Shown in pieces: positions 35,164 to 50,965 of a stretch of 64,000 bases of DNA. The stretch covers positions 620,001 through 684,000 of the forward strand of contig NZ_CP046622.1 of assembly GCF_009755665.1 (NCBI RefSeq), read 5' to 3'. The stretch is from Variovorax paradoxus. GTDB taxonomy: Bacteria > Pseudomonadota > Gammaproteobacteria > Burkholderiales > Burkholderiaceae_C. Numbering within the stretch: the first letter of the stretch is position 1; each line of letters begins with the position of its first letter. The position numbers and the translations under genes are program-made. The notes beneath the pieces are model-generated. The model had not been told where the DNA came from and did no database searches. It saw only the letters and a program-made list of their open reading frames with translations.

Positions 35164-35862
35164 ATGTCCAAGATCACCAAGAAGCAAAAAGCGCTCGCAG
35201 GCAAGGTCGACAGCAACAAGCTGTACCCGCTGGCTGACGCCATCGGCCTCGTGAAGGAAGCCGCCACCGCCAAGTTCGACGAATCGATCGACGTGGCCGT
35301 GCAGCTCGGCATCGACGCGAAGAAGTCTGACCAGGTCGTGCGTGGCGCCGTCGTGCTGCCCAACGGCACCGGCAAGACCAAGCGCGTGGCCGTGTTCGCC
35401 CAGGGCGCCAAGGCTGACGAAGCCAAGGCCGCCGGCGCCGACATCGTCGGCATGGACGACCTCGCTGCAATGGTCAAGGCTGGCGACATGCCTTTCGACG
35501 TCGTGATTGCCGCCCCTGACGCGATGCGCGTGGTCGGTACGCTCGGCCAGATCCTCGGCCCGCGCGGCCTGATGCCCAACCCCAAGGTTGGCACCGTGAC
35601 CCCGGACGTCGCCACGGCTGTGAAGAACGCCAAGGCTGGCCAGGTTCAGTTCCGCGTCGACAAGGCCGGCATCGTGCATGGCACGATCGGCCGCCGTTCG
35701 TTCGACACCGACAAGCTGCAAGGCAACCTCGCCGCGCTGATCGACGCTCTGGTCAAGGCCAAGCCGGCGACCAGCAAGGGCGTGTACCTGCGCAAGGTGG
35801 CTGTTTCGTCGACCATGGGTCTGGGTGTCCGCGTGGACACGCAAACCATCTCGGCGAGCTAA
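35164..35862 (+). CDS. rplA: 50S ribosomal protein L1
   Basis: 232 residues. ALGEAVxL-type start ([20 protein letters not shown]), [38 protein letters not shown] and [17 protein letters not shown] are typical. Binds the L1 stalk of 23S rRNA and in E. coli represses its own operon by binding the rplK leader. Confidence 0.99.
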   Translation: MSKITKKQKALAGKVDSNKLYPLADAIGLVKEAATAKFDESIDVAVQLGIDAKKSDQVVRGAVVLPNGTGKTKRVAVFAQGAKADEAKAAGADIVGMDDLAAMVKAGDMPFDVVIAAPDAMRVVGTLGQILGPRGLMPNPKVGTVTPDVATAVKNAKAGQVQFRVDKAGIVHGTIGRRSFDTDKLQGNLAALIDALVKAKPATSKGVYLRKVAVSSTMGLGVRVDTQTISAS

Positions 35863-36108
35863 GAGAGATTTGTCCGATCCCGCAAGGGGGAGGGCAGATG
35901 TGGTGGGTCGCGGCAGCTCCGGTTGCCGCGGGCCATCCAAGACCGCTGGTGTGCAGGGCGCTGCACTTAATCGCCGGATCGATCCTTCCGGTATCCAGCG
36001 CAGATGGCGACCCCACTGCAAGGAATTGATTTTGTTCCGAAACAGTTGGTCGCTGCATGAAGCGCGATCCGAGGCCCCGGCCGAAGGTCGCATTAAAAGG
36101 AGTAGACC
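35863..36108 (+). ncRNA. L10 leader: autoregulatory mRNA region before rplJ
   Basis: 246 bases between rplA and rplJ that hold no ORF but several GC-rich pairing segments (for example around 35915-35935 and 35990-36010). In proteobacteria the L10-(L12)4 complex binds this leader to repress rplJL. The assignment rests on position and apparent structure. Confidence 0.7.
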
Positions 36109-36642
36109 TTGAGTCTGAATCGCAGTGAGAAAGAAGCGGTCATCAGTGATGTGACCAGCCTCGCCGCTAAAGCTCAAACGCTCGTGATGGCGGAATACCG
36201 TGGCATCACGGTTGCCGATATGACCAAACTGCGCACCGAAGCTCGCAGCAAGGGTGTGACTCTCAGCGTGTTGAAGAACACGCTGGCACGCCGTGCTGTT
36301 GCTGGTAGCGCATTCGAAGTCGTTGGTGACCAGATGACCGGTCCGCTGATCTACGGCTTTTCCGAAGACGCAGTGGCCGCCGCCAAGGTGGTGGCCGACT
36401 TCGCGAAGACCAACGACAAGTTGGTGATTCGCGGCGGCGCGTTTGGCGGCAAGGTCCTGGACGTCGAGGGCGTGAAGCAACTGGCCAACATCCCTTCCAA
36501 GGAAGTGCTGTTGTCGCAATTGCTGGGCTTGATGCAATCCCCGATCTCTCGTACCGCCCGCGTGCTCGCGGCGCTGGCCGAGAAGCGTGGTGGTGGCGAA
36601 GCTGCACCCGCCGATGCACCGGCAGAAGCGCAGGCCGCTTGA
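36109..36642 (+). CDS. rplJ: 50S ribosomal protein L10
   Basis: 177 residues from a TTG at 36109, set by a strong AAAAGGAG 6 bases upstream; no ATG fits. Start [52 protein letters not shown] are typical. It anchors L7/L12 dimers on the ribosome. The Ala/Pro-rich C-terminal tail is normal for Comamonadaceae. Confidence 0.98.
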   Translation: MSLNRSEKEAVISDVTSLAAKAQTLVMAEYRGITVADMTKLRTEARSKGVTLSVLKNTLARRAVAGSAFEVVGDQMTGPLIYGFSEDAVAAAKVVADFAKTNDKLVIRGGAFGGKVLDVEGVKQLANIPSKEVLLSQLLGLMQSPISRTARVLAALAEKRGGGEAAPADAPAEAQAA

Positions 36643-36685
36643 GCCTTGCGTTTGAAATATTCAACCCAATTGTTAGGAAACAAAA

Positions 36686-37063
<378 letters not shown>

Positions 37064-37079
37064 TTCAGACCCACTAGAG

Positions 37080-37114
37080 GGCTGGAGGTGCCTGAAAAAG
37101 GCCCTCCAGCCTTT
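37080..37114 (+). terminator. Attenuator-type hairpin after rplL
   Basis: GGCTGGAGG (37080-37088) pairs with CCTCCAGCC (37103-37111), 14-base loop, then TTT. The short T-run suggests partial termination that lowers rpoBC relative to rplJL, as known for the rplL-rpoB attenuator. Confidence 0.6.
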
Positions 37115-37135
37115 GCCGCTTTCAGAGCGCACCCA

Positions 37136-37158
37136 AAAGCCGGCTTGGCGCCGGCTTT
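37136..37158 (+). terminator. Second hairpin in the rplL-rpoB gap
   Basis: AAAGCCGGC (37136-37144) pairs with GCCGGCTTT (37150-37158), loop of 5. It is a compact stem with A's before and T's after, so it could work in both directions. It may act with the preceding hairpin or as an RNase III processing site. Confidence 0.5.
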
Positions 37159-37358
37159 CCCGGAGACCTCAGGTCGACGGAAAAGCAAAGGCCAAGACGT
37201 TTTTTGAGTGTCTTCTGACCCCGACTGCAGAAGACCCCTTGGTTCGGGCGATGTGCAACGCATCGCTGTCCGCCAACGGCTGGTAGTGGCCAGCCGCCAA
37301 GCAGTAGTGCCTCGGCATTGCTGACAAGTCGCTGAAGATCTCAAGCTCCGGAGCTCTC

Positions 37359-40300
37359 ATGGCCCAATCGTCCGCGTACAGTTACACCGAACGCAAGCGC
37401 ATCCGAAAAAGTTTCGGTAACCGCGACAGCGTCGTCGAAATCCCCTACCTGCTGCAGATGCAGAAAGACGCGTACACCGCGTTCCTGCAAGCCGGCATTC
37501 CGCCAAAACAACGCACCGTCGAAGGCCTTCAGGCCGCGTTCGACGCAGCCTTCCCGATCGTCTCGCACAATGGTTTTGTCGAGATGAAGTTCCTCGAGTA
37601 CAACCTCGCGAAGCCGGCTTTCGACGTGCGCGAATGCCAGACCCGCGGTCTGACTTTCGCCTCGGCCGTGCGCGCCAAGGTGCAGCTCATCATCTATGAC
37701 CGCGAGTCGTCGACGTCGCAGTCGAAGGTGGTCAAGGAAGTGAAGGAACAAGAGGTCTACATGGGCGAAGTGCCGCTCATGACCGAAAAGGGTTCGTTCA
37801 TCATCAACGGCACCGAGCGCGTGATCGTCTCGCAGCTGCACCGTTCGCCCGGCGTGTTCTTCGAACACGACAAGGGCAAGACGCACAGCTCGGGCAAGCT
37901 CCTGTTCTCGGCCCGCGTGATTCCCTACCGCGGCTCGTGGCTCGACTTCGAGTTCGACCCGAAGGACATGCTGTACTTCCGCGTCGACCGTCGCCGCAAG
38001 ATGCCCGTGACGATCCTGCTGAAGGCCATCGGCCTGAACCCGGAATCGATCCTCGCGAACTTCTTCGTGAACGACAACTTCCGCCTGATGGACAGCGGCG
38101 CGCAGATGGAATTCGTTCCCGAGCGCCTGCGCGGCGAAGTCGCGCGCTTCGACATCACCGACAAGTCGGGCAAGGTCGTGGTCGCCAAGGACAAGCGCGT
38201 GACCGCGCGCCACACGCGTGAACTCGAGCAGTCGGGCACCACGCACATCAGCGTGCCGGAAGACTTCCTGGTCGGCCGCGTCATCGCCCGCAACATCGTC
38301 GACGCCGACTCCGGCGAAATCCTGGCCAAGGCCAACGACGAGCTGACCGAAGCGCTGCTGAAGAAGCTGCGCACGGCCGGCGTGCAAGACATCCAGGTGA
38401 TCTACACCAACGAACTCGACCAGGGCGCGTACATCTCGCAAACCCTGCGCATTGACGAGACGGTGGACGAGTTTGCCGCCCGCGTGGCCATCTACCGCAT
38501 GATGCGCCCCGGCGAGCCGCCGACGGAAGACGCCGTGCAGGCCCTGTTCCAGCGTCTGTTCTACAACCCGGACACGTACGACCTGTCGCGCGTCGGCCGC
38601 ATGAAGTTCAACGCCAAGGTCGGCCGCGACGAATCGACCGGCCCGATGGTGCTGACCAACGAAGACATCCTGGCCGTGGTCAAGATCCTCGTTGACCTGC
38701 GCAACGGCAACGGCGAAGTCGACGACATCGACCACCTTGGCAACCGCCGCGTGCGTTGCGTCGGTGAACTGGCCGAAAACCAGTACCGCACCGGCCTCGC
38801 GCGTATCGAGAAGGCCGTGAAGGAACGTCTGGGCCAGGCGGAGCAAGAGCCGCTGATGCCGCACGACCTGATCAACAGCAAGCCGATCTCGGCCGCGCTG
38901 AAGGAGTTCTTCGGTGCTTCGCAGCTGTCGCAGTTCATGGACCAGACGAACCCGCTGTCCGAAATCACCCACAAGCGCCGCGTGTCGGCCCTTGGCCCGG
39001 GTGGTCTGACGCGTGAACGTGCAGGCTTCGAAGTGCGCGACGTGCACGTGACCCACTACGGCCGCGTGTGCCCGATCGAAACGCCTGAAGGCCCGAACAT
39101 CGGCCTGATCAACTCGCTGGCCCTGTACGCCCGCCTGAACGAATACGGCTTCATCGAGACGCCGTACCGCCGCGTGGTGGATGGCAAGGTCACGATGGAC
39201 ATCGACTACCTGTCGGCCATCGAAGAAGGCAAGTACGTCATCGCCCAGGCCAATGCGGTGCTGGACAAGGACGGCAAGCTGATCGGCGACCTGGTCTCCG
39301 CGCGTGAAGCCGGCGAATCGATCCTGGTGGGCGCCGAACGCGTCCAGTACATGGACGTGTCGCCCGCGCAGATCGTGTCGGTGGCCGCCTCGCTCGTGCC
39401 GTTCCTCGAGCACGACGATGCGAACCGCGCGCTGATGGGCGCCAACATGCAGCGCCAGGCCGTGCCTGTGCTGCGTCCTGAAAAGCCGATCGTCGGTACC
39501 GGTATCGAGCGCGTTTCCGCGGTCGACTCGGGTACCGTTGTCACGGCCACCCGCGGCGGTATCGTCGACTACGTCGACGCGACCCGCATCGTGGTGCGCG
39601 TGAACGACGCCGAAGCGGCTGCAGGTGAAGTCGGTGTGGACATCTACAACCTGATCAAGTATCAGCGTTCGAACCAGAACACCAACATCCACCAGCGTCC
39701 GATCGTCAAGCGCGGCGACAAGATCGCCAAGGGCGACGTGGTGGCCGATGGCGCATCGACCGACCTCGGCGAACTGGCTCTCGGCCAGAACATGCTGATC
39801 GCGTTCATGCCCTGGAACGGCTACAACTTCGAAGACTCGATCCTGATCTCGGAACGCGTCGTCGCGGAAGACCGCTACACCTCGATCCACATCGAGGAAC
39901 TGGTGGTGATGGCTCGCGACACCAAGCTGGGTGCCGAAGAAATCACGCGCGACATTCCGAACCTGGCCGAGCAGCAGCTCAACCGCCTCGACGAATCCGG
40001 CATCATCTATGTCGGCGCCGAAGTGCAGCCGGGCGACACGCTGGTGGGCAAGGTCACGCCGAAGGGCGAGACCACGCTCACGCCTGAAGAGAAGCTGCTT
40101 CGCGCCATCTTCGGCGAGAAGGCTTCCGACGTGAAGGACACCTCGCTGCGCGTGGACCAGGGCTCGCAAGGCACCGTGATCGACGTGCAGGTGTTCACCC
40201 GCGAAGGCATCACGCGCGACAAGCGCGCCCAGCAGATCATCGACGACGAGCTCAAGCGTTTCCGCCTCGACCTGAACGACCAGCTTCGCATTGTCGAAGC

Positions 40301-41483
40301 CGACGCGTTCGACCGTATCGAGAAGCTCCTGACCGGCAAGGTCGCCAACGGCGGCCCGAACAAGCTGGCCAAGGGCACCAAGCTCGACAAGGCCTACCTG
40401 TCGTCGGTCGAGAAGTTCCACTGGTTCGACATCCGCCCGGCGGACGACGAAGTGGCAACGCAGCTCGAGTCGATCAAGAACTCGCTGGAGCAGACGCGCC
40501 ACAGCTTCGACCTCGCGTTCGAAGAAAAGCGCAAGAAGCTCACGCAGGGCGACGAACTGCCCGCGGGCGTGCTCAAGATGGTCAAGGTCTACCTGGCCGT
40601 CAAGCGCCGCCTGCAGCCCGGCGACAAGATGGCCGGCCGCCACGGCAACAAGGGTGTGGTGTCGAAGATCGTTCCGGTCGAAGACATGCCCCACATGGCC
40701 GACGGCACGCCGTGCGACATCTGCCTGAACCCGCTGGGCGTGCCTTCGCGGATGAACGTGGGCCAGGTGCTCGAAGTGCACCTCGGCTGGGCCGGCAAGG
40801 GCATCGGCCAGCGCATCGGCGACCTGCTGCAGCAAGAGGCCAAGGTGGCCGAGCTGCGCAAGTTCATGGAGCAGCTGTACAACGGCTCGGGCCGCAAGGA
40901 AGACCTCAGCAAGCTGAGCGACACCGACGTGCTCGAAATGGCAGCCAACCTGCAGAGCGGCGCGACCTTCGCCACGCCGGTGTTCGACGGCGCCTCGGAA
41001 GAAGAAATCCGCGGCATGCTGAAGCTCGCCTACCCGGACGACATCGCCAAGCTCAAGGGCCTGACCGATACGCGCACCCAGGCGTACCTGTTCGACGGCC
41101 GCACCGGCGACCAGTTCGAGCGTCCCGTCACCGTCGGCTACATGCACTTCCTGAAGCTGCATCACCTGGTGGACGACAAGATGCACGCCCGTTCGACCGG
41201 CCCGTACTCGCTTGTCACGCAGCAACCGCTGGGCGGCAAGGCGCAATTCGGCGGCCAGCGTTTCGGTGAAATGGAAGTGTGGGCGCTGGAAGCTTACGGC
41301 GCCGCCTACGTCCTGCAGGAAATGCTGACCGTGAAGTCCGACGACGTGCAAGGCCGTACCAAGGTGTACGAAAGCATCGTCAAGGGCGAACACACGATCG
41401 AAGCCGGCATGCCGGAATCGTTCAACGTGCTGGTCAAGGAAATCCGTTCGCTGGGTCTCGACATCGAGCTCGAGCGTTCGTAA
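37359..41483 (+). CDS. rpoB: RNA polymerase beta subunit
   Basis: 1374 residues, full length. Recognised parts: N-terminal [34 protein letters not shown], the rifampicin region ([40 protein letters not shown]), [54 protein letters not shown] and the C-terminal [14 protein letters not shown]. The Rif region looks wild type (D, H and S at the usual places). The ATG start follows a 295-base leader. Confidence 0.99.
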   Translation: MAQSSAYSYTERKRIRKSFGNRDSVVEIPYLLQMQKDAYTAFLQAGIPPKQRTVEGLQAAFDAAFPIVSHNGFVEMKFLEYNLAKPAFDVRECQTRGLTFASAVRAKVQLIIYDRESSTSQSKVVKEVKEQEVYMGEVPLMTEKGSFIINGTERVIVSQLHRSPGVFFEHDKGKTHSSGKLLFSARVIPYRGSWLDFEFDPKDMLYFRVDRRRKMPVTILLKAIGLNPESILANFFVNDNFRLMDSGAQMEFVPERLRGEVARFDITDKSGKVVVAKDKRVTARHTRELEQSGTTHISVPEDFLVGRVIARNIVDADSGEILAKANDELTEALLKKLRTAGVQDIQVIYTNELDQGAYISQTLRIDETVDEFAARVAIYRMMRPGEPPTEDAVQALFQRLFYNPDTYDLSRVGRMKFNAKVGRDESTGPMVLTNEDILAVVKILVDLRNGNGEVDDIDHLGNRRVRCVGELAENQYRTGLARIEKAVKERLGQAEQEPLMPHDLINSKPISAALKEFFGASQLSQFMDQTNPLSEITHKRRVSALGPGGLTRERAGFEVRDVHVTHYGRVCPIETPEGPNIGLINSLALYARLNEYGFIETPYRRVVDGKVTMDIDYLSAIEEGKYVIAQANAVLDKDGKLIGDLVSAREAGESILVGAERVQYMDVSPAQIVSVAASLVPFLEHDDANRALMGANMQRQAVPVLRPEKPIVGTGIERVSAVDSGTVVTATRGGIVDYVDATRIVVRVNDAEAAAGEVGVDIYNLIKYQRSNQNTNIHQRPIVKRGDKIAKGDVVADGASTDLGELALGQNMLIAFMPWNGYNFEDSILISERVVAEDRYTSIHIEELVVMARDTKLGAEEITRDIPNLAEQQLNRLDESGIIYVGAEVQPGDTLVGKVTPKGETTLTPEEKLLRAIFGEKASDVKDTSLRVDQGSQGTVIDVQVFTREGITRDKRAQQIIDDELKRFRLDLNDQLRIVEADAFDRIEKLLTGKVANGGPNKLAKGTKLDKAYLSSVEKFHWFDIRPADDEVATQLESIKNSLEQTRHSFDLAFEEKRKKLTQGDELPAGVLKMVKVYLAVKRRLQPGDKMAGRHGNKGVVSKIVPVEDMPHMADGTPCDICLNPLGVPSRMNVGQVLEVHLGWAGKGIGQRIGDLLQQEAKVAELRKFMEQLYNGSGRKEDLSKLSDTDVLEMAANLQSGATFATPVFDGASEEEIRGMLKLAYPDDIAKLKGLTDTRTQAYLFDGRTGDQFERPVTVGYMHFLKLHHLVDDKMHARSTGPYSLVTQQPLGGKAQFGGQRFGEMEVWALEAYGAAYVLQEMLTVKSDDVQGRTKVYESIVKGEHTIEAGMPESFNVLVKEIRSLGLDIELERS

Positions 41484-41503
41484 TCAGAAGAGGAAAGAGT
41501 CAC

Positions 41504-45733
<4,230 letters not shown>

Positions 45734-45766
45734 ACGGCTAGCATCACCGGTCATGACCGGTATCCG

Positions 45767-45807
45767 ACGCCCCCCGACCGCTTCCGGTTGGGGGGCGTTT
45801 TTCTTTG
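45767..45807 (+). terminator. Strong intrinsic terminator after rpoC
   Basis: A 14-pair stem (45767-45780 with 45785-45798, core CGCCCCCC) with a CTTC loop is followed by TTTTTCTTT. It closes the rpoBC transcription unit. Confidence 0.95.
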
Positions 45808-45832
45808 AGCTTTTCATGAGACGTTTTTGTCG

Positions 45833-46456
45833 ATGAGCGTATTGCCCGACTCGCTGGCCGGCTGGATCGCTACGGCGGTGCTGTTGTTCTGGTTCGTGGG
45901 CGCCTACAACCGGCTGGTGCGCCTGCGCGCGGCCGTGCTGCAGTCCTATGCCACGCTCGACGCGGCGCTGCGAAAGCAGCTCGACTTCGTTCAGGCCAGC
46001 ATCACGGCCACGGCGCCGAAGGAGGCGCCACCAGACAGCCTGTCTTCGTCCGTGGCGCCGTTGCAGGCCGCCACCACCCAGCTTGCCTCGGTGCTCGGCG
46101 CAACCCGGCTGCGTCCACTCGATCCGGGTGCCATGGCCGCGCTCGCCACGGCGCTGCAGGTGCTGATCAACGCATGGCAGCGCCAGCATCCGGACGCAGC
46201 GGTTACCGTCTTCGATGCGGACGGCACGCTCTCGCGGCCCGCGCCGCTGCTGTCGGCTGGAATCGGTGCCAGCACAGAGGTTGGGCTGCCTGGCGCGGTC
46301 GAACCCATGGCATGGCCGGAGCCCTCGGCCTCGGCGGAAATTGCGCGCAGCCAGTTCAACGTGGCGGTAGGCCAGTACAACGCCGCGATCGTCCAGTTTC
46401 CGGCTTTGCTGGTGGCATGGTTGGTGCGTTTGCGTCCTGCCGCGCCGCTGCTCTGA
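45833..46456 (+). CDS. LemA-like membrane-anchored protein
   Basis: 207 residues from ATG 45833. One N-terminal membrane segment (WIATAVLLFWFVGAYNRL) leads into LVRLRAAVLQSYATLDAALR, and the C-terminal ARSQFNVAVGQYNAAIVQFP matches the LemA helical core. The central part (about 65-150) is longer and less conserved than in LemA. No function is established. It stands alone between the rpoC terminator and rsmB. Confidence 0.75.
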   Translation: MSVLPDSLAGWIATAVLLFWFVGAYNRLVRLRAAVLQSYATLDAALRKQLDFVQASITATAPKEAPPDSLSSSVAPLQAATTQLASVLGATRLRPLDPGAMAALATALQVLINAWQRQHPDAAVTVFDADGTLSRPAPLLSAGIGASTEVGLPGAVEPMAWPEPSASAEIARSQFNVAVGQYNAAIVQFPALLVAWLVRLRPAAPLL

Positions 46457-46538
46457 GGCCGGTCGGCCGAAGTCGTATTTTTTTCTTAAATCCTGTGCGG
46501 CGCTGTGCGTCACGCGGGGCCGTTACCATCGCCCCAAC

Positions 46539-47912
46539 TTGCCAGAACTATCTACCGATCATCCAGGCGGCAGCGCACCGCTGCTGCAACCGCCGTTGTG
46601 GCGCCAACTGCAATTGACCGCGGTGGCGCTCGCGTCGATTCGCGCCGGCAGTTCAGGCACCGTCGCTTTCGAATCCGTGGAGCCCGCCATGCGCCCCGGC
46701 GTGCAGGCACTCGGCTTTCAGGTGCTGCGCTGGCTTGGCCGCGCCGAAGCCCTGCGCCGCCACCTGGCCAAGCGCACCCCGCCGCCGCTGCCCGATGCAT
46801 TGCTTTGCACCGCGCTGGCGCTGGCCTGGGATGCGCAGCATGCGCCGTACGAACCCTTCACCCTGGTCGACCAAGCCGTGGAGGCCGCCAAGCGCAACCC
46901 GGCCACGCGCGCGCAGGCGAGCTTCATCAACGCCTGCCTGCGCCGCTTCCTGAGGGAGCGCGACGAGCTCGTGGCCGCGACCGACCATGAGCCAGTCGCG
47001 CAGTGGAACCATCCGCGCTGGTGGATCGAGCGCCTCAAGCGCGACCATCCGCGCGACTGGCAGCGCGTGCTCACCGCAGACAACGCACACGCGCCGATGA
47101 CCCTGCGCGTGAATGTGCAGAAGACCACCGTTCCTGCCTATCAGCTGGCGCTCGAAGCAATTGGTCTGGAGTCCGTTCGCGTGGGTGCGTCCGGCCTGCA
47201 ATTGGCGCGCGCCCGGCCGGTGCAGCAACTGCCCGGCTTTGCCGACGGTGATTGCTCGGTGCAGGATGCCGCCGCGCAAATGGCAGCGCCGCTGCTGCTC
47301 GAAGGGCTGCTGCCCGCCGAGAGCGCCGCACCGCTGCGCGTGCTCGATGCCTGCGCCGCTCCCGGTGGCAAGACGGCCCACCTGCTCGAGGTAGGCGGCC
47401 CGAACGGCATCGAGGTCACTGCCCTTGAAGTCGACCCTGTTCGCAGCCGCCGCATCGACGAAACCCTGAGCAGGCTCGGACTGACCGCTAAAGTAGTAGT
47501 GGCCGATGCCGCACGTCCTTCTGCGTGGGGGGATGGCACGCCCTTCGACGCCATCCTGCTCGATGCGCCCTGCACGGCCTCGGGCATTGTCCGGCGCCAC
47601 CCCGACGTGCGCTGGCTGCGCCGCGAGAGCGACACCGGCCAGCTGGCGGTGCAGCAAGCCGCGCTGCTGGCCGCGCTCTGGCCCTTGGTCCGGCCCGGCG
47701 GCCGGCTGCTCTATTGCACCTGTTCGGTGTTCCGCGAAGAGGGCTCGCAACAAATCGATGCGTTTCTTGCGCACAACACCAACGCCCGATTGAAGGCATC
47801 GCCGGGCCATTTGCTCCCCCAAAGCGGGGCGAATGCCCGCGCCGTCCCGGACAATCCCTCAGGTGATCACGACGGCTTCTTCTACGCCCTGCTTGAAAAA
47901 CGTCCCGGTTAA
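46539..47912 (+). CDS. rsmB: 16S rRNA (cytosine-967-C5)-methyltransferase RsmB
   Basis: 457 residues from a TTG at 46539; start uncertain as no strong ribosome site is seen. N-terminal NusB-like RNA-binding domain, then the SAM-binding domain (VLDACAAPGGKTAHLLE, VTALEVDPVRSRRI). Motif IV LLDAPCTASGIVRRHPDVRW holds C345; the catalytic Cys is C395 in LLYCTCSVF. First gene of the rsmB-DUF4390-NtrY-NtrX cluster common in betaproteobacteria. Confidence 0.95.
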   Translation: MPELSTDHPGGSAPLLQPPLWRQLQLTAVALASIRAGSSGTVAFESVEPAMRPGVQALGFQVLRWLGRAEALRRHLAKRTPPPLPDALLCTALALAWDAQHAPYEPFTLVDQAVEAAKRNPATRAQASFINACLRRFLRERDELVAATDHEPVAQWNHPRWWIERLKRDHPRDWQRVLTADNAHAPMTLRVNVQKTTVPAYQLALEAIGLESVRVGASGLQLARARPVQQLPGFADGDCSVQDAAAQMAAPLLLEGLLPAESAAPLRVLDACAAPGGKTAHLLEVGGPNGIEVTALEVDPVRSRRIDETLSRLGLTAKVVVADAARPSAWGDGTPFDAILLDAPCTASGIVRRHPDVRWLRRESDTGQLAVQQAALLAALWPLVRPGGRLLYCTCSVFREEGSQQIDAFLAHNTNARLKASPGHLLPQSGANARAVPDNPSGDHDGFFYALLEKRPG

Positions 47913-47940
47913 AACTTGGGGTCGGCGCGGCTTGGCGCGG

Positions 47941-48546
47941 ATGGCGGCGCTGCTGCTGGCGGTGGTGATGGTCACGCTGCTGGGCTGGCTGCCCCTGAGC
48001 GCCGCGGCGCAAGGGCGCAACGGCCCGTCAGTCACCCAGATGCGCCTGGAGCAGGCGGACGACGGCGTCTACCTCACGGCAGCCGTGCAGTTCGAGTTGC
48101 CCTCGCTGGTCGAAGAAGTGCTCGACAAGGGCATTGCAATCTACTTCGTGGCCGAGGCCGAGGTCTTCCAGGAGCGCTGGTACTGGACCGACCGCAAGGT
48201 CGCCCAGGTCACGCGCCACATGCGGCTTGCCTATCAGCCGCTCACGCGCCGCTGGCGCCTCAACGTATCGCCGGTGCCCATCACCGGCACCGCCGGGTTC
48301 GGCGTTTCGCTGAACCAGAACTTCGACAGTCTTTCCGACGCCATGGACGCCGTCAAACGCGTCGGCCGGCTGCGGCTGGGCGACCTGTCCGACATCGGCG
48401 ACGAGGCGCAGCACCAGGTCGTGTTCCGCTTCCGGCTCGACACCTCGCAGCTGCCGCGCCCGTTCCAGATCGGCGTGGTCGGGCAGGCGGACTGGAACAT
48501 CGTCGCCGAGCGGAGCGCCAAGCTGCCGCTGGAGAAGCAGCGGTGA
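47941..48546 (+). CDS. DUF4390 exported protein
   Basis: 201 residues from ATG 47941; a TTG at 47932 would add M-A-R before the hydrophobic stretch and may be the better start. Signal peptide MAALLLAVVMVTLLGWLPLSAAAQ. Mature part: LEQADDGVYLTAAVQFELPS, GIAIYFVAEAEVFQERWYW, TRRWRLNVSPVPITG. Members are conserved beside NtrY in betaproteobacteria, role unknown. Its stop overlaps the kinase start (GTGA). Confidence 0.85.
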   Translation: MAALLLAVVMVTLLGWLPLSAAAQGRNGPSVTQMRLEQADDGVYLTAAVQFELPSLVEEVLDKGIAIYFVAEAEVFQERWYWTDRKVAQVTRHMRLAYQPLTRRWRLNVSPVPITGTAGFGVSLNQNFDSLSDAMDAVKRVGRLRLGDLSDIGDEAQHQVVFRFRLDTSQLPRPFQIGVVGQADWNIVAERSAKLPLEKQR

Positions 48547-50873
48547 GCACCAAACCGCGCAGCGGCGCAGCGGCCACACCCGCCGCTCGCCGTTCGCGCG
48601 CGGTCCGCTGGGCCGTGGGCGTCGGCGCCGCGCTGGTCACCGCCATCGGCCTGGTGCTGATGTTCCTGCTGGCGCAAGCCACCAACAACCGCGCGCTGTA
48701 CGAGCGTTACTACGTGCGGCTCTTCGGCATCAACGTGGTGGTGGCGGTGCTGCTGGTGCTGGTCATCGGCTGGGTCGCTTTTCGCCTGCTGCGGCGGCTG
48801 CGCCAAGGCAAGTTCGGCAGCCGGCTGCTCATCAAGCTGGCCGCCATCTTTGCGCTGGTGGGTGTGGTGCCCGGTGCGCTGGTCTATGTGGTGTCTTACC
48901 AGTTCGTCGCGCGGTCGATCGAAAGCTGGTTCGACGTCAAGGTGGAGGGCGCGCTCGATGCCGGCCTCAATCTTGGCCGAGCCACGCTCGATTCGCTCTC
49001 CGACGACCTGGCCGCCAAGACCCGCGCGGCCAGTGCCCAGCTTGCGCAAGTGCCCGATGCGAGCGCGGGCCTCGCGCTCGAGCGCATTCGCGACCAGCTC
49101 CAAGCCAGCGACGTCGTGCTCTGGACGGGCACCGGGCAGCTCATTGCAGGGGCGGGCACCTCGCGCTTTCAGCTGAACCCCGAGCGGCCGACCATCCAGC
49201 AGTTGCGGCAAGTGCGCGCGGACCGCGCCATCGCCCATATCGAAGGCCTGGACGAAACCGCCGCGCCGGGGGCCAGCCTGCCGCCCGCCACGGTGCGCGC
49301 CATTGCGATGGTGCAGCGCCCCGGGTTCGACTTCGACACCGCGCCGCGCTTTCTGCAGGTGACGCAGCCGCTGCCGCCGGCCGTGGTGGCCAATGCGCTC
49401 GCCGTGCAAGAGGCCAACCGCGAATACCAGGAGCGTGCCCTGGCCCGAGAAGGCCTGCGGCGCATGTACATCGGCACCCTCACGCTGAGCCTGTTCCTGG
49501 CCGTGTTCGGCGCCGTGCTGCTCGCGGTTCTGTTCGGCAACCAGCTGGCGCGGCCGCTGCTTGTGCTGGCGGAAGGCGTTCGCCAGGTGGCCGCCGGCGA
49601 CTTGCGGCCGACAGCCGTGCTGCAAGGCAAGGACGAGCTTGGCGGCCTGACCCGCTCCTTCGCCGTGATGACGCAGCAGCTGGCCGATGCCCGCGGGGCG
49701 GTCGAAAAGACCATGGGCCAGCTCGACGCCGCCCGCGCCAACCTGCAGACCATTCTGGACAACCTGACCTCCGGCGTGATCGTGCTCGACGCCAAGGGCA
49801 CCATCCTTTCAACCAACCCCGGCGCCACGCGCGTGCTGCGCGCGCCGCTGGCCGCCTACGAAGGGCAGCCGCTGGCGCAGGTGCCCGGCCTGGCCGACTT
49901 TGGCAACAGCGTGCAACAGCAGTTCGACGAATTCCAGGTCGAGCGCCTGCAGCACGGCCTCGACCATTGGCAGCATGCCTTCGAGCTGCACGCCACCGGC
50001 ACTGACCTGCCGCAGCAGGGCAGCGCCATCAACATCGTCGCCCGCGGTGCCGAACTGCCCGGCGCCGCACGGCTGCTGGTGTTCGACGACATCTCCGAAA
50101 TCGTCTCGGCCCAACGTGCACAGGCTTGGGGCGAGGTCGCGCGCCGCCTGGCCCACGAAATCAAGAACCCGCTCACGCCCATCCAGCTCTCCGCCGAGCG
50201 GCTCGAGATGAAGCTCTCCGGCAAGGTCGCGCCGCCCGAGCAGGCCGTGCTCGTCAAGTCGGTCAAGACCATCGTCGACCAGGTCGACGCAATGAAGCGG
50301 CTGGTCAATGAGTTCCGCGACTATGCCCGCTTGCCGGCGGCCGACCTCAAGCCCATCGACCTGAATGCGCTGCTGACCGACGTGCTCCAGCTCTACAGCG
50401 CCGAGAACGCGCCCATCGCACTGCGCTCCGAGCTGGACGAGCGCTGCCCGCCCATTCGCGGCGATGCGCAGCAGATCCGCCAGGTCATTCACAACCTGCT
50501 GCAAAACGCGCAAGACGCCGCCGAGGCCGCCGCCAGTACCACCGGCAGGGCGGGCGAAGTCGTCATTCGCACCCGCCTGGGCGATTCGGGCCAGCGCGTG
50601 CGACTGACCGTGCAGGACAGCGGGCCCGGTTTTGCCGAGAACATTCTCAAGCGCGCCTTCGAGCCCTACGTCACCACGAAAACAAAAGGTACTGGTTTGG
50701 GGCTGGCCGTGGTCAAGAAGATCGCGGACGAGCACGGCGCCCGCATCGAGCTTTCCAACCGCGTTGTCGATGGGGCTGTAGCGGGGGCGCAAGTCTCGCT
50801 ATCATTCGCGCTGGCAGGCGAGTCGCAAACAGCGGTCGCTCACACCGAAGATTCGAAGTCTTCCGCCGCCTGA
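48543..50873 (+). CDS. ntrY: NtrY-type membrane sensor histidine kinase
   Basis: 776 residues from GTG 48543. Three to four membrane segments (two near 25-85, one near 100-120 and one near 310-335), a periplasmic sensor of about 190 residues, HAMP (NQLARPLLVLAEGVRQVAAG), PAS (LQTILDNLTSGVIVLDAKG), HisKA with H538 in RRLAHEIKNPLTPIQ, and HATPase with DSGPGFAENILKRAFEPY and GTGLGLAVVKKIADEHGA. It should phosphorylate the downstream NtrX-like regulator; signal unknown (nitrogen or redox in relatives). Confidence 0.93.
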   Translation: MSTKPRSGAAATPAARRSRAVRWAVGVGAALVTAIGLVLMFLLAQATNNRALYERYYVRLFGINVVVAVLLVLVIGWVAFRLLRRLRQGKFGSRLLIKLAAIFALVGVVPGALVYVVSYQFVARSIESWFDVKVEGALDAGLNLGRATLDSLSDDLAAKTRAASAQLAQVPDASAGLALERIRDQLQASDVVLWTGTGQLIAGAGTSRFQLNPERPTIQQLRQVRADRAIAHIEGLDETAAPGASLPPATVRAIAMVQRPGFDFDTAPRFLQVTQPLPPAVVANALAVQEANREYQERALAREGLRRMYIGTLTLSLFLAVFGAVLLAVLFGNQLARPLLVLAEGVRQVAAGDLRPTAVLQGKDELGGLTRSFAVMTQQLADARGAVEKTMGQLDAARANLQTILDNLTSGVIVLDAKGTILSTNPGATRVLRAPLAAYEGQPLAQVPGLADFGNSVQQQFDEFQVERLQHGLDHWQHAFELHATGTDLPQQGSAINIVARGAELPGAARLLVFDDISEIVSAQRAQAWGEVARRLAHEIKNPLTPIQLSAERLEMKLSGKVAPPEQAVLVKSVKTIVDQVDAMKRLVNEFRDYARLPAADLKPIDLNALLTDVLQLYSAENAPIALRSELDERCPPIRGDAQQIRQVIHNLLQNAQDAAEAAASTTGRAGEVVIRTRLGDSGQRVRLTVQDSGPGFAENILKRAFEPYVTTKTKGTGLGLAVVKKIADEHGARIELSNRVVDGAVAGAQVSLSFALAGESQTAVAHTEDSKSSAA

Positions 50874-50965
50874 GCGCGAAAGAAATCCATTGCGCTCAGT
50901 CGATGGATCGGCTGGCGGACCATACACACCATTGCAGACACCGGCGCATACAACAAGCAGCACTC

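Noticed and set aside
37341..41393. 1350-codon open frame antisense to rpoB
   Set aside because: It mirrors the codon bias of a highly expressed GC-rich gene (no TTA, CTA or TCA codons); the protein is an Asp/His/Val-rich shadow without domains.
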